Under the pieces are notes generated by a model, which made no database searches, was not told the DNA's origin, and worked only from the letters and a program-made list of their open reading frames with translations. This document shows, piece by piece, positions 43,509-53,945 of a DNA stretch of 64,000 nucleotides (position 1 is its first letter; each line of letters opens with the position of its first letter). Both the position numbers and the translations under genes were made by a program. Source of the stretch: Diphasiastrum complanatum (Eukaryota; Streptophyta; Lycopodiopsida; Lycopodiales; Lycopodiaceae); the NCBI GenBank assembly GCA_029204225.1, contig CM055101.1, positions 7,676,931-7,740,930 of the forward strand, given 5' to 3'.

Positions 43509-44099
43509 TCTGATGTAGTAAGCAAGAAGACGAAAACACAGAATACATGTCTGCTTGCGTGCGAGACAATTATGTCTAGGATCCGAAGATCCAACAGTCC
43601 GTTAGTAAGTGGGACAATCACTCATGAGAGAACTGTATTTCTCTCATGCCAATGCACTACGTGGATCTGCATGCAGTGCTTGAAGAATCAGAGAGAAAAC
43701 TAATAGATGATCTTGTAGCCATTGTGCACATGTCATTTTACAATGTATGATCTTGAATGCAAATGTGTCTACTGTTATTTGTGTGTTTGATTCTCTCATT
43801 CATTTAATTCTGCACATTGGTTGAAACTTTGTTGAATGCTATATTAATCTATAAATGTAGATCAACAGTGCTTGACTACATTTTGGAGGACTGTGGGAGT
43901 GATTTAGCTGGCAGTGTCCAGCGATCGCATCTGAAATCCATCCGAATTGCATTGAATCGACTGTTTCGTTTTTGTGACTATTTCGCGATCGTGACTACGA
44001 CTGCACAGGCAAATTCGTCATCAAATCTCATGTTAAAGTTCTCTATGTTGGAGCTCTGTTTTCTATTCTGCACCTAATCTCTTCAAGAGCCACCCAACA
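43509..44099 (+). repeat. copia X 5' LTR (left end approximate)
   Basis: From about TGATGTAGTAAGC at 43509 to CACCCAACA at 44099. The right third matches 36138-36306, with an extra TATTTCGCGATCGTGAC insertion near 43980. Followed by primer sites and X gag. Confidence 0.75.
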
Positions 44100-44136
44100 G
44101 TGGTATTAGAGCACCCAACAGAGTGGTATCAGAGCC
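44091..44136 (+). promoter_or_regulatory. duplicated LTR end and primer binding site
   Basis: CACCCAACAG then TGGTATTAGAGC (44101-44112, one mismatch), then again CACCCAACAGAG and TGGTATCAGAGCC (44124-44136, perfect). A roughly 22-bp tandem duplication spans the LTR/primer-site junction. Confidence 0.9.
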
Positions 44137-44192
44137 ATCATTCCAAACTACTATTAATATTTGTAACTGTTTACTATACTTAGATCATTCAT

Positions 44193-45344
44193 CATGGAAA
44201 GAACATCTTCAGAAATCTGTTTGATCAACAAGTTCAATGGTGATGACTTCCACATGTGAAAGCTCAAGATGAAGATAATACAAAAGAAGGACTCTAGGGA
44301 TACGTCAACGGTATAATAGCCAAGCCAGCTAAACTTGACATGCTGACCGCCTAGGAAGCTAAGGATGACAAAGCTCTTGCCATTGTATCTTTGAATTTTA
44401 AAGATTCACAAATAGCTCATGTAGTTAATTGTTCCATCTCCAAAGAGGCATGGGACATTCTTACTGGTCTATATGAAACAACAGATGTATCGACTCGTCT
44501 CTTCTTGAGAAAGAAGTTCTTGTCACTCAAGATGAGTGAAGCAACCCCATTCACTGATCATCTTAACAAATTCAAACAACTACTCAATCAATTAGTTGTA
44601 GTAGGTTTGCCAATATCGGACGAAGATGCTAACATGTCTTTTCTGTCCAGTCTTCCTCCCTCTTACGACAATCTAGTATTGCTACTTAGCAATGCTCTTG
44701 ACCTGTCTCTACAAAAGGTGACAACGAGTTTATTATAGGAAGAAGTAAGAAGGAAAATCTTATTTACGTCGAATTCGAAGATAGTCACTCTATTCAAATA
44801 AGCAATAGCTCCTGAAGAAGAAATCTTTGAAGGACAAGAAGACAAAAGTTGAGCAAACAGATTCAGACCAGCAATCGCAACCGCACAATCGACAACATCA
44901 AAAGCCTAAGACCAGACTCTTCTGCAAGTACTACAAGAGAACCAACCACGACATCAAGGATTGTCGAGTTCTCAAGCATAACGAAGCAAAAAAGATGTAG
45001 CAGGATGGAGGATATGATTATGCCAGAACCTCTCATGAAGACCCAACTCTGTTAATGATACAAGACGAACCCATTAGAGATGCATTGGATTGGTATCTCG
45101 ATTCTGGTGCTTTCAGCACATGACTTCATGTAAGTCCTTATTCAAAGACCTCACACCAATAGATTTGAAGTATGTCAAGTGCACTGCAAATTGAAGTCAA
45201 AGGATCTATTCGTCTTTATCTTCCAAATGGTAAAATGACCTTGCTCAAGGATGTACTTTACGTACTCAAACTGACCAAAAATTTATTGTTAGTCAGCAAG
45301 TTCACTAATCAGGACTGTAGAGCCTTGTTCAATTCAAAGCAATG
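44193..45344 (+). pseudogene. copia X gag and protease
   Basis: ATG 44193 (MERTSSEICLINKFNGDDFH), a stop early, then KALAIVSLNFKDSQIAHVVN, AWDILTGLYETTDVSTRLFL, RKKFLSLKMSEATPFTDHLN (44391-44738). The zinc knuckle is FCKYYKRTNHDIKDC, with the second Cys changed to Tyr. Protease: ALDWYLDSGAFS (DSG present, frame slip just after), IEVKGSIRLYLPNGKMTLLK and VLKLTKNLLLVSKF to NSKQ. The frame ends at CAATG (45340-45344), where another LTR begins. Confidence 0.9.
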
Positions 45345-46170
45345 TGCTGGAATTTAATCTAACTCCTGTTAGAATTTAGCAATTTTCACATGGTTTTTGA
45401 TGAATATTAGACATCTATGTGGATCCACACGTGTGAGGACCTGTCCACACATGTGAAATGACACTTTTAATATTCAGATCTATTTTGATTAGCTTTCATT
45501 TGAGTCTAATATGACATCTCCTAAATTATAGGAGTTAGGTCCTAGATTGTAGGAATCTAGAAGGTCAACACAAACCACCAATGGATGATGTGACAAACTT
45601 GATAGATCTTATCCAAAGTGGATATGGATAAGTACAATGAGATGTCCTACACATGTTGGATGTAGCTTAGAGAGAGATTATGGTGAATTTGTACTTGATC
45701 CATGATGGATCCATTATTGAGCAATGATGAGAAATCTTGGTTTGTGAAGCTATCATTGTGTTTTGACTCTCTTAAGCACTTTCTTTGTGGATGACTACTC
45801 TGTAAATGATAAGTGAACTATTTCTCTGTTATCAGGGCGTACAGTAGCTGTACTTCACACATGTGAAGCCGTGGATCATCTTTTTTTATTGTTCTTGCTT
45901 GGAAACACAAAGATTGTCAAGTAGAAGCTAGATTTGGAAGCTAGTCTTGATATAGATCAAGATCCCAAGCTACCAATCACTCTTTGTGATCATTTGTCGA
46001 TCAATTTCAGTCCATAAACTCTGAAATTTGACAACTCCTACTCATCCCAACAACTCTTCTTCCTTCTCTCAATATTACTCTCTCAAATGAAACCTGCAGA
46101 AAATAGACTGTTTTTCAATAGTCTATACTTTTAGACTGATTATTGCTATAGTCTGTATTTTTCTTCCCAA
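45345..46170 (+). repeat. copia Y LTR, 5' end only, interrupted
   Basis: TGCTGGAATTTAATCTAACTC (45345-45365) equals the start of the 40277 LTR with one change (TGT to TGC). It resumes at 46039 (CTCATCCCAACAACTCTTCT, TGCAGAAAATAGACTGTTTT) and matches to about 46170, then is lost. The interruption is the solo LTR listed next. Confidence 0.9.
45367..46033 (+). mobile_element. solo LTR, 667 bp, with 5-bp target duplication
   Basis: TGTTAGAATTTAGC to GAAATTTGACA, flanked by ACTCC on both sides (45362-45366 and 46034-46038). It is inserted in the copia Y LTR. It contains CACACGTGTGAG and CACACATGTGAAAT palindromic words. No internal region is present, so it arose by LTR-LTR recombination of a full element. 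Confidence 0.94.
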
Positions 46171-46512
46171 ATTCTGATAGGTGAAAAACCCGACACTGTA
46201 TATCTATCAAGTATCATCCAGTAAGTATATAGTCATCCTGTGTAGTTTTTAGATTAAAGTAATTAAACATCTACAACTAATCAAGAAATTACAAGAGTGG
46301 CAGATCAGCCACGACCTAGAGTGTATCTACTGATGTCATGCCATCAAATCAGACATCCGTACTTCTGGGTACTTGCATAATCTTGTTGGCACTCTTTGGA
46401 GTGTGAGGGCAGAAAAGAGTTTCGCGACGTTTTTCATGTCGCGTCATTTGTTTCATTTATGTCGTCTGACTTTCTCGTGCTGGATCGCAAAAGATTCTCG
46501 TTCACGAATCTT
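46171..46512. other. unassigned, with CGCGA/GTTCGCG-rich stretch
   Basis: No gene seen. From about 46420 to 46600 words such as TTCGCGAC, GTCGCGTC, GTTCACGAATC and GTTCGCGAATC recur, resembling 63025-63160; it is probably part of the LTR belonging to the copia fragment at 46513-47401. Confidence 0.35.
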
Positions 46513-47401
46513 TCACATTCGTGTCTTCTCATCAGGTGTTCGCGAATCTTTCGTGTTTCGTGTCTCTTGACTTTCGTGTTCGTGAACATTTTTGTTAGGC
46601 AGAGGGCTGAAAGCTAGCAAGGCTTTGTAAACAAAAACATTTTGTTTCTTCAGTTCCCTCTCAAAGCATGATAGCTTTACAATCCCAAGACTACTCCTCT
46701 GTCTCTCAAAAAGTCCTCTGTCCAGGGCTTTGGTGAAGATGTCGGCAACCATATCTTTTCGTTTCGATGAAGGTGATCTGCAACATCTTCTTCTCAATTA
46801 GATCCCTAATCAAGTGGTACTTGATCACAACGTGCTTTGTTCTCAAATGGAACACGAGATCTTTTGTTAGATGTATTGCAGAGGTGTTATCCATCTGCAA
46901 GACCAGAGGGTCGTTCTCTATTTCGCCCAATTTTTCCAGGAACTGCCTTAGCCAGATTATCTCGTTGGCCATCTTTGCTGCTACAACGTACTCTGCTTCG
47001 TAGGATGACTGGGCCACAATGGTCTGCTTCTTGATGACCCAGAGAACTGCTACTCCTGATGCGATGGTGCATCCTCCTGAGACGCTTTTATAGTCGTCCT
47101 TAAGGGATGCCCAACTAGCATCACTATAGGAAAGCATCTTGAAATCTGCATTACGACAATAAAACAAGCCATAATCCCTCGTTAATTGAAGATATTGCAA
47201 AATGTGTTTTGCAATCTTCCAATGTGTTGAGCCTAGATTCGTGCAGAATTGGCTCATACTGAATACTGCATAAGCAGTATCAGGACATGTGTTGTCTGCA
47301 AGGTACATCAGTGATCCTATTAGCTTTCTGTAAGGTGTGAGCTGCATCTGTTCTCTCTCTTTCTTAGTCTTTGGACAATCATCGTTAGATTTGGGGAACA
47401 T
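46513..47401 (-). pseudogene. copia RT end and RNase H
   Basis: From 47401: PYRKLIGSLMYLADNTCPDT, YAVFSMSQFCTNLGSTHWKI, RNase H LSYSDASWASLKDDYKSVSG, QSSYEAEYVVAAKMANEIIW, DNTSAIHLTKDLVFHLRTKH. A frameshift near 46760 leads into MVADIFTKALDRGLFERQ and a C-terminal run to 46513. It lacks the YxDD half of RT. Confidence 0.92.
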
Positions 47402-48267
47402 ACATTATTGTCTAGGGATAGAAGTTAAAAGGAACAAAGAAAAAGGGTTGATCGGCATTAGTCAAGGAAAATACATCAGAGATGTGATAAGAAAATTCAA
47501 GATGGGGGATTGCAATCCTATGAGCACTCCTCTAGAACTTGGGATAAGGCTAAGCAAGGACATGTGTCCTACAGGTGAGGATGACAGAGATGGAATGTGC
47601 AATTGTCCATATAGCAATTTGATAGGTTCATCAATGTATGCTATGGTCTGTACCAGACCAGACATAGCTACTGCTGTTGGAAAACTCAGTCAGTACTCGT
47701 CAAATCCAGGAAAGGAACATTGGAACGCAGCAAAGAGAGTTCTACGCTACCTAAAAGGAACTGATGGATTGGGGATAATCTATAGAGGGAGCATAGCTGA
47801 AACCACATGTTATACGGATTCTGATTGGGGGGGAGATATTGACGACCGCAAATCCACCAGCGGATATGTCTTCATGAAAGCTGGTGGAGCAATCACTTGG
47901 GCAAGCTTGAAGCAAAGATCAGTGACCCTATCCTCTATAGAGGTGGAGTTTGTGGGACTATGCCAAGCCACTAAAGAATACATCTGGTTAATCAACATGT
48001 GCAAAGAATCAAGGATCAGTGACAAAGGTTTCACCATATTCATTGACAACCAAGGATCAATCCATATATGCAGGAACAGAGGTTTTCATAAGCGCAACAA
48101 ACATATCAGTCTGCAAAGACTTGGTTCAATCTGGTTTTGTCAATTTGAATTATTGTAGCATTGAGGATATGATAGCAAACATAATGACTAAGTGTTTAAG
48201 TAGAGATAAGTTCATAAGATTAAGAAATCAAATGGGACTTGAAAATGTAGATGATGCTTTGACATAG
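47395..48267 (+). pseudogene. copia RT end and RNase H (second, plus strand)
   Basis: It starts at LGNIHYCLGIEVKRNKEKGL, then DCNPMSTPLELGIRLSKDMC, YSNLIGSSMYAMVCTRPDIA, RNase H TCYTDSDWGGDIDDRKSTSG, LSSIEVEFVGLCQATKEYIW, FIDNQGSIHICRNRGFHKRN; frameshift at about 48090, then VQSGFVNLNYCSIEDMIANI and MTKCLSRDKFIRL. It shares its left boundary with the minus-strand fragment, so two copia halves are back to back. Confidence 0.92.
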
Positions 48268-48284
48268 TTGAATGAGTTGGAGTT

Positions 48285-48641
48285 TGTTGGAATAGACATC
48301 CAATATGCCAAAGCACATGTCATATGAGCGGATTCAGTTAGTTAGGATGATGATGTGGCATAGGCTACGTGGTTAAATGATTTCTTGGCAAGTATGTGAA
48401 GCATGGTCTTCTTGACCTGTGAAACAAGTTACTATATGTATAAGCTTTAATTAATGAGTACGTACGTTTTTCTGTCTCCTACGCTATTGTTCAAGCATCT
48501 GTCATCTTTCGAATGGTCTGATTTCTTTGTGATTAATTCTCTGTAATCGTTGCCATTGTTCTGTGAAAGCTGTCAGGATTGGAAATTCCAATAAGGCGCC
48601 TCTTCCTCAATAGTCCCAACTCTTTATGTCTGCTGCCAACA
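48285..48641 (+). repeat. copia 3' LTR, 357 bp
   Basis: TGTTGGAATAGACATCC to TGCTGCCAACA, starting 18 bp after the RNase H stop and a purine-rich GAATGAGTTGGAG. It contains a TATATGTATAAGC box-like sequence at about 48433. No matching 5' LTR is in the window. Confidence 0.8.
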
Positions 48642-48644
48642 CTT

Positions 48645-49150
48645 CACAAATTGTGCATAAGAAAATTTTCTCCATGGAATCCGTACCATTTAGCGCGCTT
48701 CAATCAAAGCAAAAGATTTGACTAACATATCATGTTCAGTCCGCTTTCCAAAAAAAACTTGGCTCATCCACCTGCTAACAATCCCAATGTAGAAGACTTG
48801 CATAAACTCAAACGGTAACCCTGGTCCTTTGACAAAGCCTGTGGTGGAAAGAAATTATTATGGTGATAGAAGGAACCTTGAGTTCATCAAAATTGAATGG
48901 TAACTCGAAAGCAGTACAATATGCTTCTTCTATGATTTCCATGCTGACTTCACAAACCCTGGTACAATAACTTCCATTCGCACAGCTACAGAATTGATTA
49001 TAAATTCTTTAGTAGCATCCTCTACCTTATTAGGTTGGAAATTTGTCAAATGCTGCAGCTTCAACTCCCCTAAATGAGTTTAAATCAAGTTCACGTTTAC
49101 TTCATAACGATGTATGAAATTGAACATCTTCGTGATGGTTGCCATAGTGA
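48645..49150 (-). pseudogene. degraded unrecognised coding region
   Basis: From about 49145: MATITKMFNFIHRYEVNVNL, then THLGELKLQHLTNFQPNKVE, DATKEFIINSVAVRMEVIVP, and to FEFMQVFYIGIVSRWMSQVF, with four stops. Coding-like composition but no family. It lies downstream of gypsy integrase on the same strand, so it could be the tail of an extra gypsy ORF. Confidence 0.4.
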
Positions 49151-49511
49151 TTGATGCATGTAGTACTAAACTACAAGCAGATGGAATGCTAAATAGGAAG
49201 CCAGAATCTCAAAGACGCTTATAACCACATAAAACAGTGCAACTGCAAAACTTAGAACATCCACTAATGTAGAATTCACCGTAACCTCAATAATATTGTA
49301 AAACCGCAACATACCCGAAAATCACAAAAGGATCAGATCCTTCAAAACCGTAAACCCGTGAAACCAATAATTCCAAAGAAAACGTAGATATCTTACCCCA
49401 CAAAATCCAGAAACACACAAGTAAAAGAAAGTCTAAATTACAAAATCATAGTTGAGGCCATACACTCCATAAAACCCCAAGACATCACAAAAGAGTGACA
49501 CCAAAATACTA

Positions 49512-49865
49512 CTATAACCTGCAGATCATCTTTTGCTTGATTCGCACAACATCTCCTACCAAAATTATCACAAAGAACAAAATGATGTCGTCTACCAAGA
49601 GTAACACAATACTAACGCCAGACAGTTTGTAGTCCCTGTTCCATATCTCAAACCCCTCAAAGTGCTCCATTTCCATAGTTGCAATATGCTGATTATGTTG
49701 TCGTACAAACATGGTCACCAAATTCTTCTTCAATTGTAGCATCTGATTCACTAGGCTGTCATTGATGACGACGAGGTCTTCTTGGCACATTACCAACATC
49801 CATTTTGGCAAAACAGAAAAGAACTCAGAAATAAATCGCACAAAAACAATCCAAACAAGCACCAT
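49512..49865 (-). CDS. 118-codon ORF with hydrophobic segments, downstream of gypsy integrase
   Basis: An intact frame. An N-terminal hydrophobic stretch (VLVWIVFVRFISEFFSVL), a middle with heptad-like Leu/Val spacing (VINDSLVNQMLQLKKNLVTM), and a C-terminal membrane-type helix (SIVLLLVDDIILFFVIILVG) followed by basic residues. It lies 3' of the integrase at 50150-51190 on the same strand, the position of env-like or third ORFs in some plant gypsy elements. No sequence motif proves such a role. Confidence 0.4.
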   Translation of the reverse strand: MVLVWIVFVRFISEFFSVLPKWMLVMCQEDLVVINDSLVNQMLQLKKNLVTMFVRQHNQHIATMEMEHFEGFEIWNRDYKLSGVSIVLLLVDDIILFFVIILVGDVVRIKQKMICRL

Positions 49866-50149
49866 CTTAATCTTATGTAACCGAAATTCTAATCATGAAT
49901 CCATATAGTTAAAAACAATTCCACAACAAATAAAAAAGACTGGATATGGATCCTCCCGAAAATGAACAAAACCTAGGCCTCAAAAGAATAACAGATAACA
50001 TCCTACCCAAAAGAAAAGTACGGGCTATATACACGTGAGTTACATCACAATGCACAAACCCCCAAAATATCACTTCCTTGGGGTTCTCCGTATTACTACC
50101 GTACCATTACTCCTCAAGATACCGTCAATTAAAAGCAATTCCTACTTGG

Positions 50150-51190
50150 ACAATATCAAACAATAAATAGATTAAACCTCTATTAGCATCCATCTTTGCT
50201 TCATGAGGATAATACAATTTGTTGTTGACAACGAAAGGAATACTCGACGGATGATGCCCTGAAATCAGCACATTATTACCAAACATATCCAAAATCTGAT
50301 ACGGTTCTTTCGAATGTTGTCCTTGGACTTCAAAGTATTTGTAATGTTGTCTAGGTAGTACAACACCAAGTTGCCCTTTTCCAATTTTCGTTCATGTATA
50401 TGGTGATTAAACCATCACACTTGATGTTGTTTAGCTATCCAATTCTGCCAATAAGCATGACCGCGATGTTCTTTTAGCTTCTCCAAAACATGCAGCCGAT
50501 CATGCAAAATCTCATCTGGCCACATGTTATAGCAGCCTATACTTGTAAAGTTGGTAGAATGAATTCATATGACATTGAAGCGTCTGCACCATACACCAAT
50601 TGAAAGGGTGTAAAATCCATGGATGTCTTGTGAGCAATGTGATAGGCCCATAATGCTGGTTGTAGAAAAGCATGCCAAGAGCCACCTTTCTCCAACACTT
50701 GCTTCCCAAGAATACTCTTTAGAATCTTGTTGGTAGCCTTAGCATGTCCATTGCCCTACGGATAGTAAGAGGTTGACGTCTTGTGTACAATCCTAAACAA
50801 ATACATTAACCCTACAATCACGTCATTAATAAAATGCGGTCCTCGATCATCTCCAAAGGACAACCAAACCTCGTTAGAATATTTTAAAATATGAATTTAG
50901 CTGTCGACTTTGCAATGTCATCGCGTAAAGCCTTTGCCTCGGCCCATTTGGTAGCCTAATCAGTAGCTACCACAATGTAAACATGGGCATTCTTGGACGA
51001 TGGATTAATTTTCCCAATAAAATCCACCTTTGGAATGGTTTAATCAGTTGCAGAGGCAACAATGGATAATCCATGGTGGGTACCGGCCTCCTTGCCTTTC
51101 ACAAGCATCAAAATCCTTGCAATAGGCAGCCATTGCTTACAAACGGTAGGCCACCACGTTCCCAAATTGATATGAATCATCTTCTCCCAA
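50150..51190 (-). pseudogene. gypsy integrase (internally deleted element)
   Basis: From 51190: the remains of the zinc module (SWEKMIHINLGTWWPTVCKQ-like), then VDFIGKINPSSKNAHVYIVV (first Asp region), ATKWAEAKALRDDIAKSTAK, RFGCPLE and DRGPHFINDVI-like sequence, NGHAKATNKILKS (the catalytic Glu position), GSWHAFLQPALWAYHIAHKT, FTPFQLVYGADASMSYEFI, and the C-terminal PYQILDMFGNNVLIS and PFVVNNKLYY around 50250-50330. Several slips and stops. Confidence 0.85.
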
Positions 51191-51195
51191 GTGAC

Positions 51196-51573
51196 CTACG
51201 TAGGATTTAAACAAGATGGTTCCTCTTTTAAAGTACGAGACTCCTCAATGATTTTTGAAAAGTTCTTTGGCCATTGCATCATTATCTTTTTTGTTGTATC
51301 CCTGTCTTCTGAATGCTCAGCCTCTGATGGACAAGAAACTCTCACTTTCCGTGACTCCCGAGTAACTTCTACAGTAAACAAATTGACCATTGTGGACAAA
51401 TGCGCCTCTCCTACTGGTATGTAATCTGGAAATAAACTTCTCAAATGCAAGTCCTCTTCAAATTTTTCAATCATTGGAGTAAACAGCAACTCTTCCACTA
51501 TTTCCACACGGAGATTCGTTCCCATGGGAGTGATATCATAGTCCATAATCAAGCACATGCTTATGATCCACAT
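51196..51573 (-). pseudogene. gypsy protease-RT linker, joined to integrase by deletion
   Basis: EIVEELLFTPMIEKFEEDLH, SLFPDYIPVGEAHLSTMVNL, FTVE, as at 30640-30780, then TLKEEPSCLNPT at 51196. RT and RNase H are absent; integrase follows within 20 bp. It is the same family as the gypsy at 29.0-32.4 kb. Confidence 0.85.
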
Positions 51574-51629
51574 CTAAGACTAAGAATAAAACTACATCCA
51601 TTAACACTACTCAAGTGAAGGTAAAAATT

Positions 51630-51793
<164 letters not shown>

Positions 51794-51824
51794 AGAAAGC
51801 ATAAAAATGATCAATCCCAACAAT

Positions 51825-52770
51825 TAGGGTTGCCTTGATATCCAGAAACCCTCCAACAATATGGCGGTCCCATGACACCTCGTGATATTATTACTTTTGA
51901 CCTTTATAAGATGGTACCAATTCGATGTTTTCTAGGAAATAAACTTTTGCTCCCATGATCCACCCAACATGGCCGCATGGTAGTACAGTTGAGCTATTGG
52001 TAGTTGATTGGAAACCTTATATGATGCCATTGGAAGATTAGGATCAAAACACAATGTCGGCAAATAGTCGCCTCATCTTGTCGTTATGGATGTCAATTGA
52101 GCCAAGCCTTTTGAGAATATAGCTGACTGTCTGATCGCCAGAGCTGGTGAAAGAATATATTCTTGCGCATAGGCTTGAAGGGCCCTATGGAAGTCTACAA
52201 AAAAACATATTTCTGATGGATGATCGGCCAATTTGGTATGTGGATGGTGATTCTATCCACTGGCACACCCTTTCATTGATTCCTTCTTAGCATGGACACA
52301 TAATAAGGATCCACCCTTAGTTGGCGCGAGCTTGCCACATAACTCCAGATGGAATTTGGAGTTTTCTCAAATACTGTTCGACGCCATGGTGGTTGCTCTC
52401 CCAAAACTGACAGCTTGTAAAACTCCTTGCTGGCTTCAATCTCTGATGTCTTAAACTTCATACCCCAGCCACCCCTCGAAGATTCATGTGGATGTTGTTT
52501 TAGAAAGTTTTGAATCTCCTCTTTGATGGTGATTGGTCATCGAGGAGTGGAGTGGCCATATTGGGTTGTTATTGCTTGTTAATGAGAAATTCTTGTGCCT
52601 ATTGCATGGCTATAGCCACAAAATTCCAAAATTCCAAAATGCCATAAGTCATGAAACTCCTTCTGGCCTCTGGTAAGAATATGTTGTTCTGTTTGTTTCA
52701 CCTGTTGTTGGAAGGCCTCTTTCCAACCACAATACAAACGCCAAAATAGCGGATATGACACATCTACATA
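51825..52770 (-). repeat. dispersed repeat R, copy 2, and degraded continuation
   Basis: 51825-52070 matches 25640-25985 (see there). Upstream on the minus strand to 52770 are broken open pieces (KTSEIEASKEFYKLSVLGEQ, GSIDIHNDKMRRLFADIV and others) that I cannot assign. The stretch around 52610-52640 is a short AAATTCCAAAATTCC repetition. Confidence 0.4.
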
Positions 52771-52775
52771 ATGTA

Positions 52776-53424
52776 TGTGAGAGATTTCAACTAGTTTAGT
52801 CTAGTTTAGTCATTTTTTGGTAAATTGTCAATAAGAGGCCAAAACTCATTTTAGACTTAGAGATAAACTTTTTGAAGTTAGTTTAAAATACATTCAATAA
52901 ACACTTTTTGAAAGTGTGGGAAAGTTGGTAGTCGAGTTTGAGAGAGATTCAAATTTGAACTTCGGGGTACATTGAATCTAGACCCAAAAATAGTAGGGTT
53001 TACATTTTGGAGGGAAAGCCAAGTGGCCAAATAGGGTTTGGACACTCTATAAAAGGATGTAACTAGTGGAGAGACACATCTTCTCTCTTCTCTCTCTTAT
53101 TTCATCATTATACATGGTTCTCTTTGGGTTCTACTACTCATTGATGCACTCTCATGATGTTATCTTGCAATTCTATGTGTAAGATGATCCTTTATTGTTA
53201 TTTTTGGTTTCACATGTGTGAAATATAGTAGGGTACTGTAATTGTATGGACAAAAAACATATTTTATGTTTTGGTTCATTTTTTATCAGTATCTCTTAGA
53301 GTTTGCATCTCATTTTGTATGTAGATGTTGATTTTTCTACATTGGCAGGATTGTTGTTTGCTCCTTATTGTAACCAAAGATTTGGGACATGGATTGGATC
53401 TTGGATGATCTGAAATCCTTCACA
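52776..53424 (+). repeat. 5' LTR of the 5.1-kb copia-like element, 649 bp
   Basis: TGTGAGAGATTTCAACTAG to AATCCTTCACA. Matches 57254-57899 over its whole length with few differences and small indels. A TATAAAAGG sequence at about 53049 is a good candidate promoter. The LTR contains a CACATGTGTGAAAT word near 53212. Confidence 0.95.
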
Positions 53425-53437
53425 TGGTATCAGAGCT
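53425..53437 (+). promoter_or_regulatory. copia primer binding site (iMet tRNA)
   Basis: TGGTATCAGAGCT starts at the base after the 5' LTR. An untranslated leader of about 510 bp follows to the gag ATG at 53946. Confidence 0.93.
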
Positions 53438-53945
53438 CTTGTGTGTCAGGTTATGAAAGGATCAGCCATCTTTAGCAAGGATTTGGAGGAGTTACCAATG
53501 CTAGAGCATGCTAGATTGATTTCTACTCAAAAATCAGCATTTTTGCATGTGTTGAGATGATTTTTGGTGCATTAGGAAGGTCTCATTGGAGTCTACAAGA
53601 AGATATATCAGGTTTCTAGAAATTGCATGTAGAATTTGAGATCTTCATTTTTTTGTGGTTTTGTCAAGACCCTAATTTTGATTGGATTTCTAGTTTGTGA
53701 GGTTACTGAACTTCATTTGAGTGTGTTTCAATCTTATTAAGTGGCAAGAATCATTAAATTGATGATAGATCATAGGTTGATCAAGATCTCACTATTCTAG
53801 GTGTCGATTTTCTAGTTAGAAGTGCTAGAAGAGATTTGAGAGGTTCCATATATTTGTGATTTCTCCTTGAGTTCATTTGTTGACATTCAAGAGAGTGCTT
53901 GTGCATTGGAATAGGTTGAAATAATAACATTAGGTCATTGCAACA

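Noticed and set aside
45345-45366. Independent start of a complete copia element in the plus direction
   Set aside because: Only about 155 bp of the LTR remain on both sides of the solo LTR, no internal region follows, and the junction is explained by the nested insertion.
51825-52770. LINE reverse transcriptase C-terminus
   Set aside because: A few residues (SWDRH...GGF) resemble the LINE motif, but no RT or endonuclease motif is present and the frame is not continuous, so it was left as an unidentified repeat.
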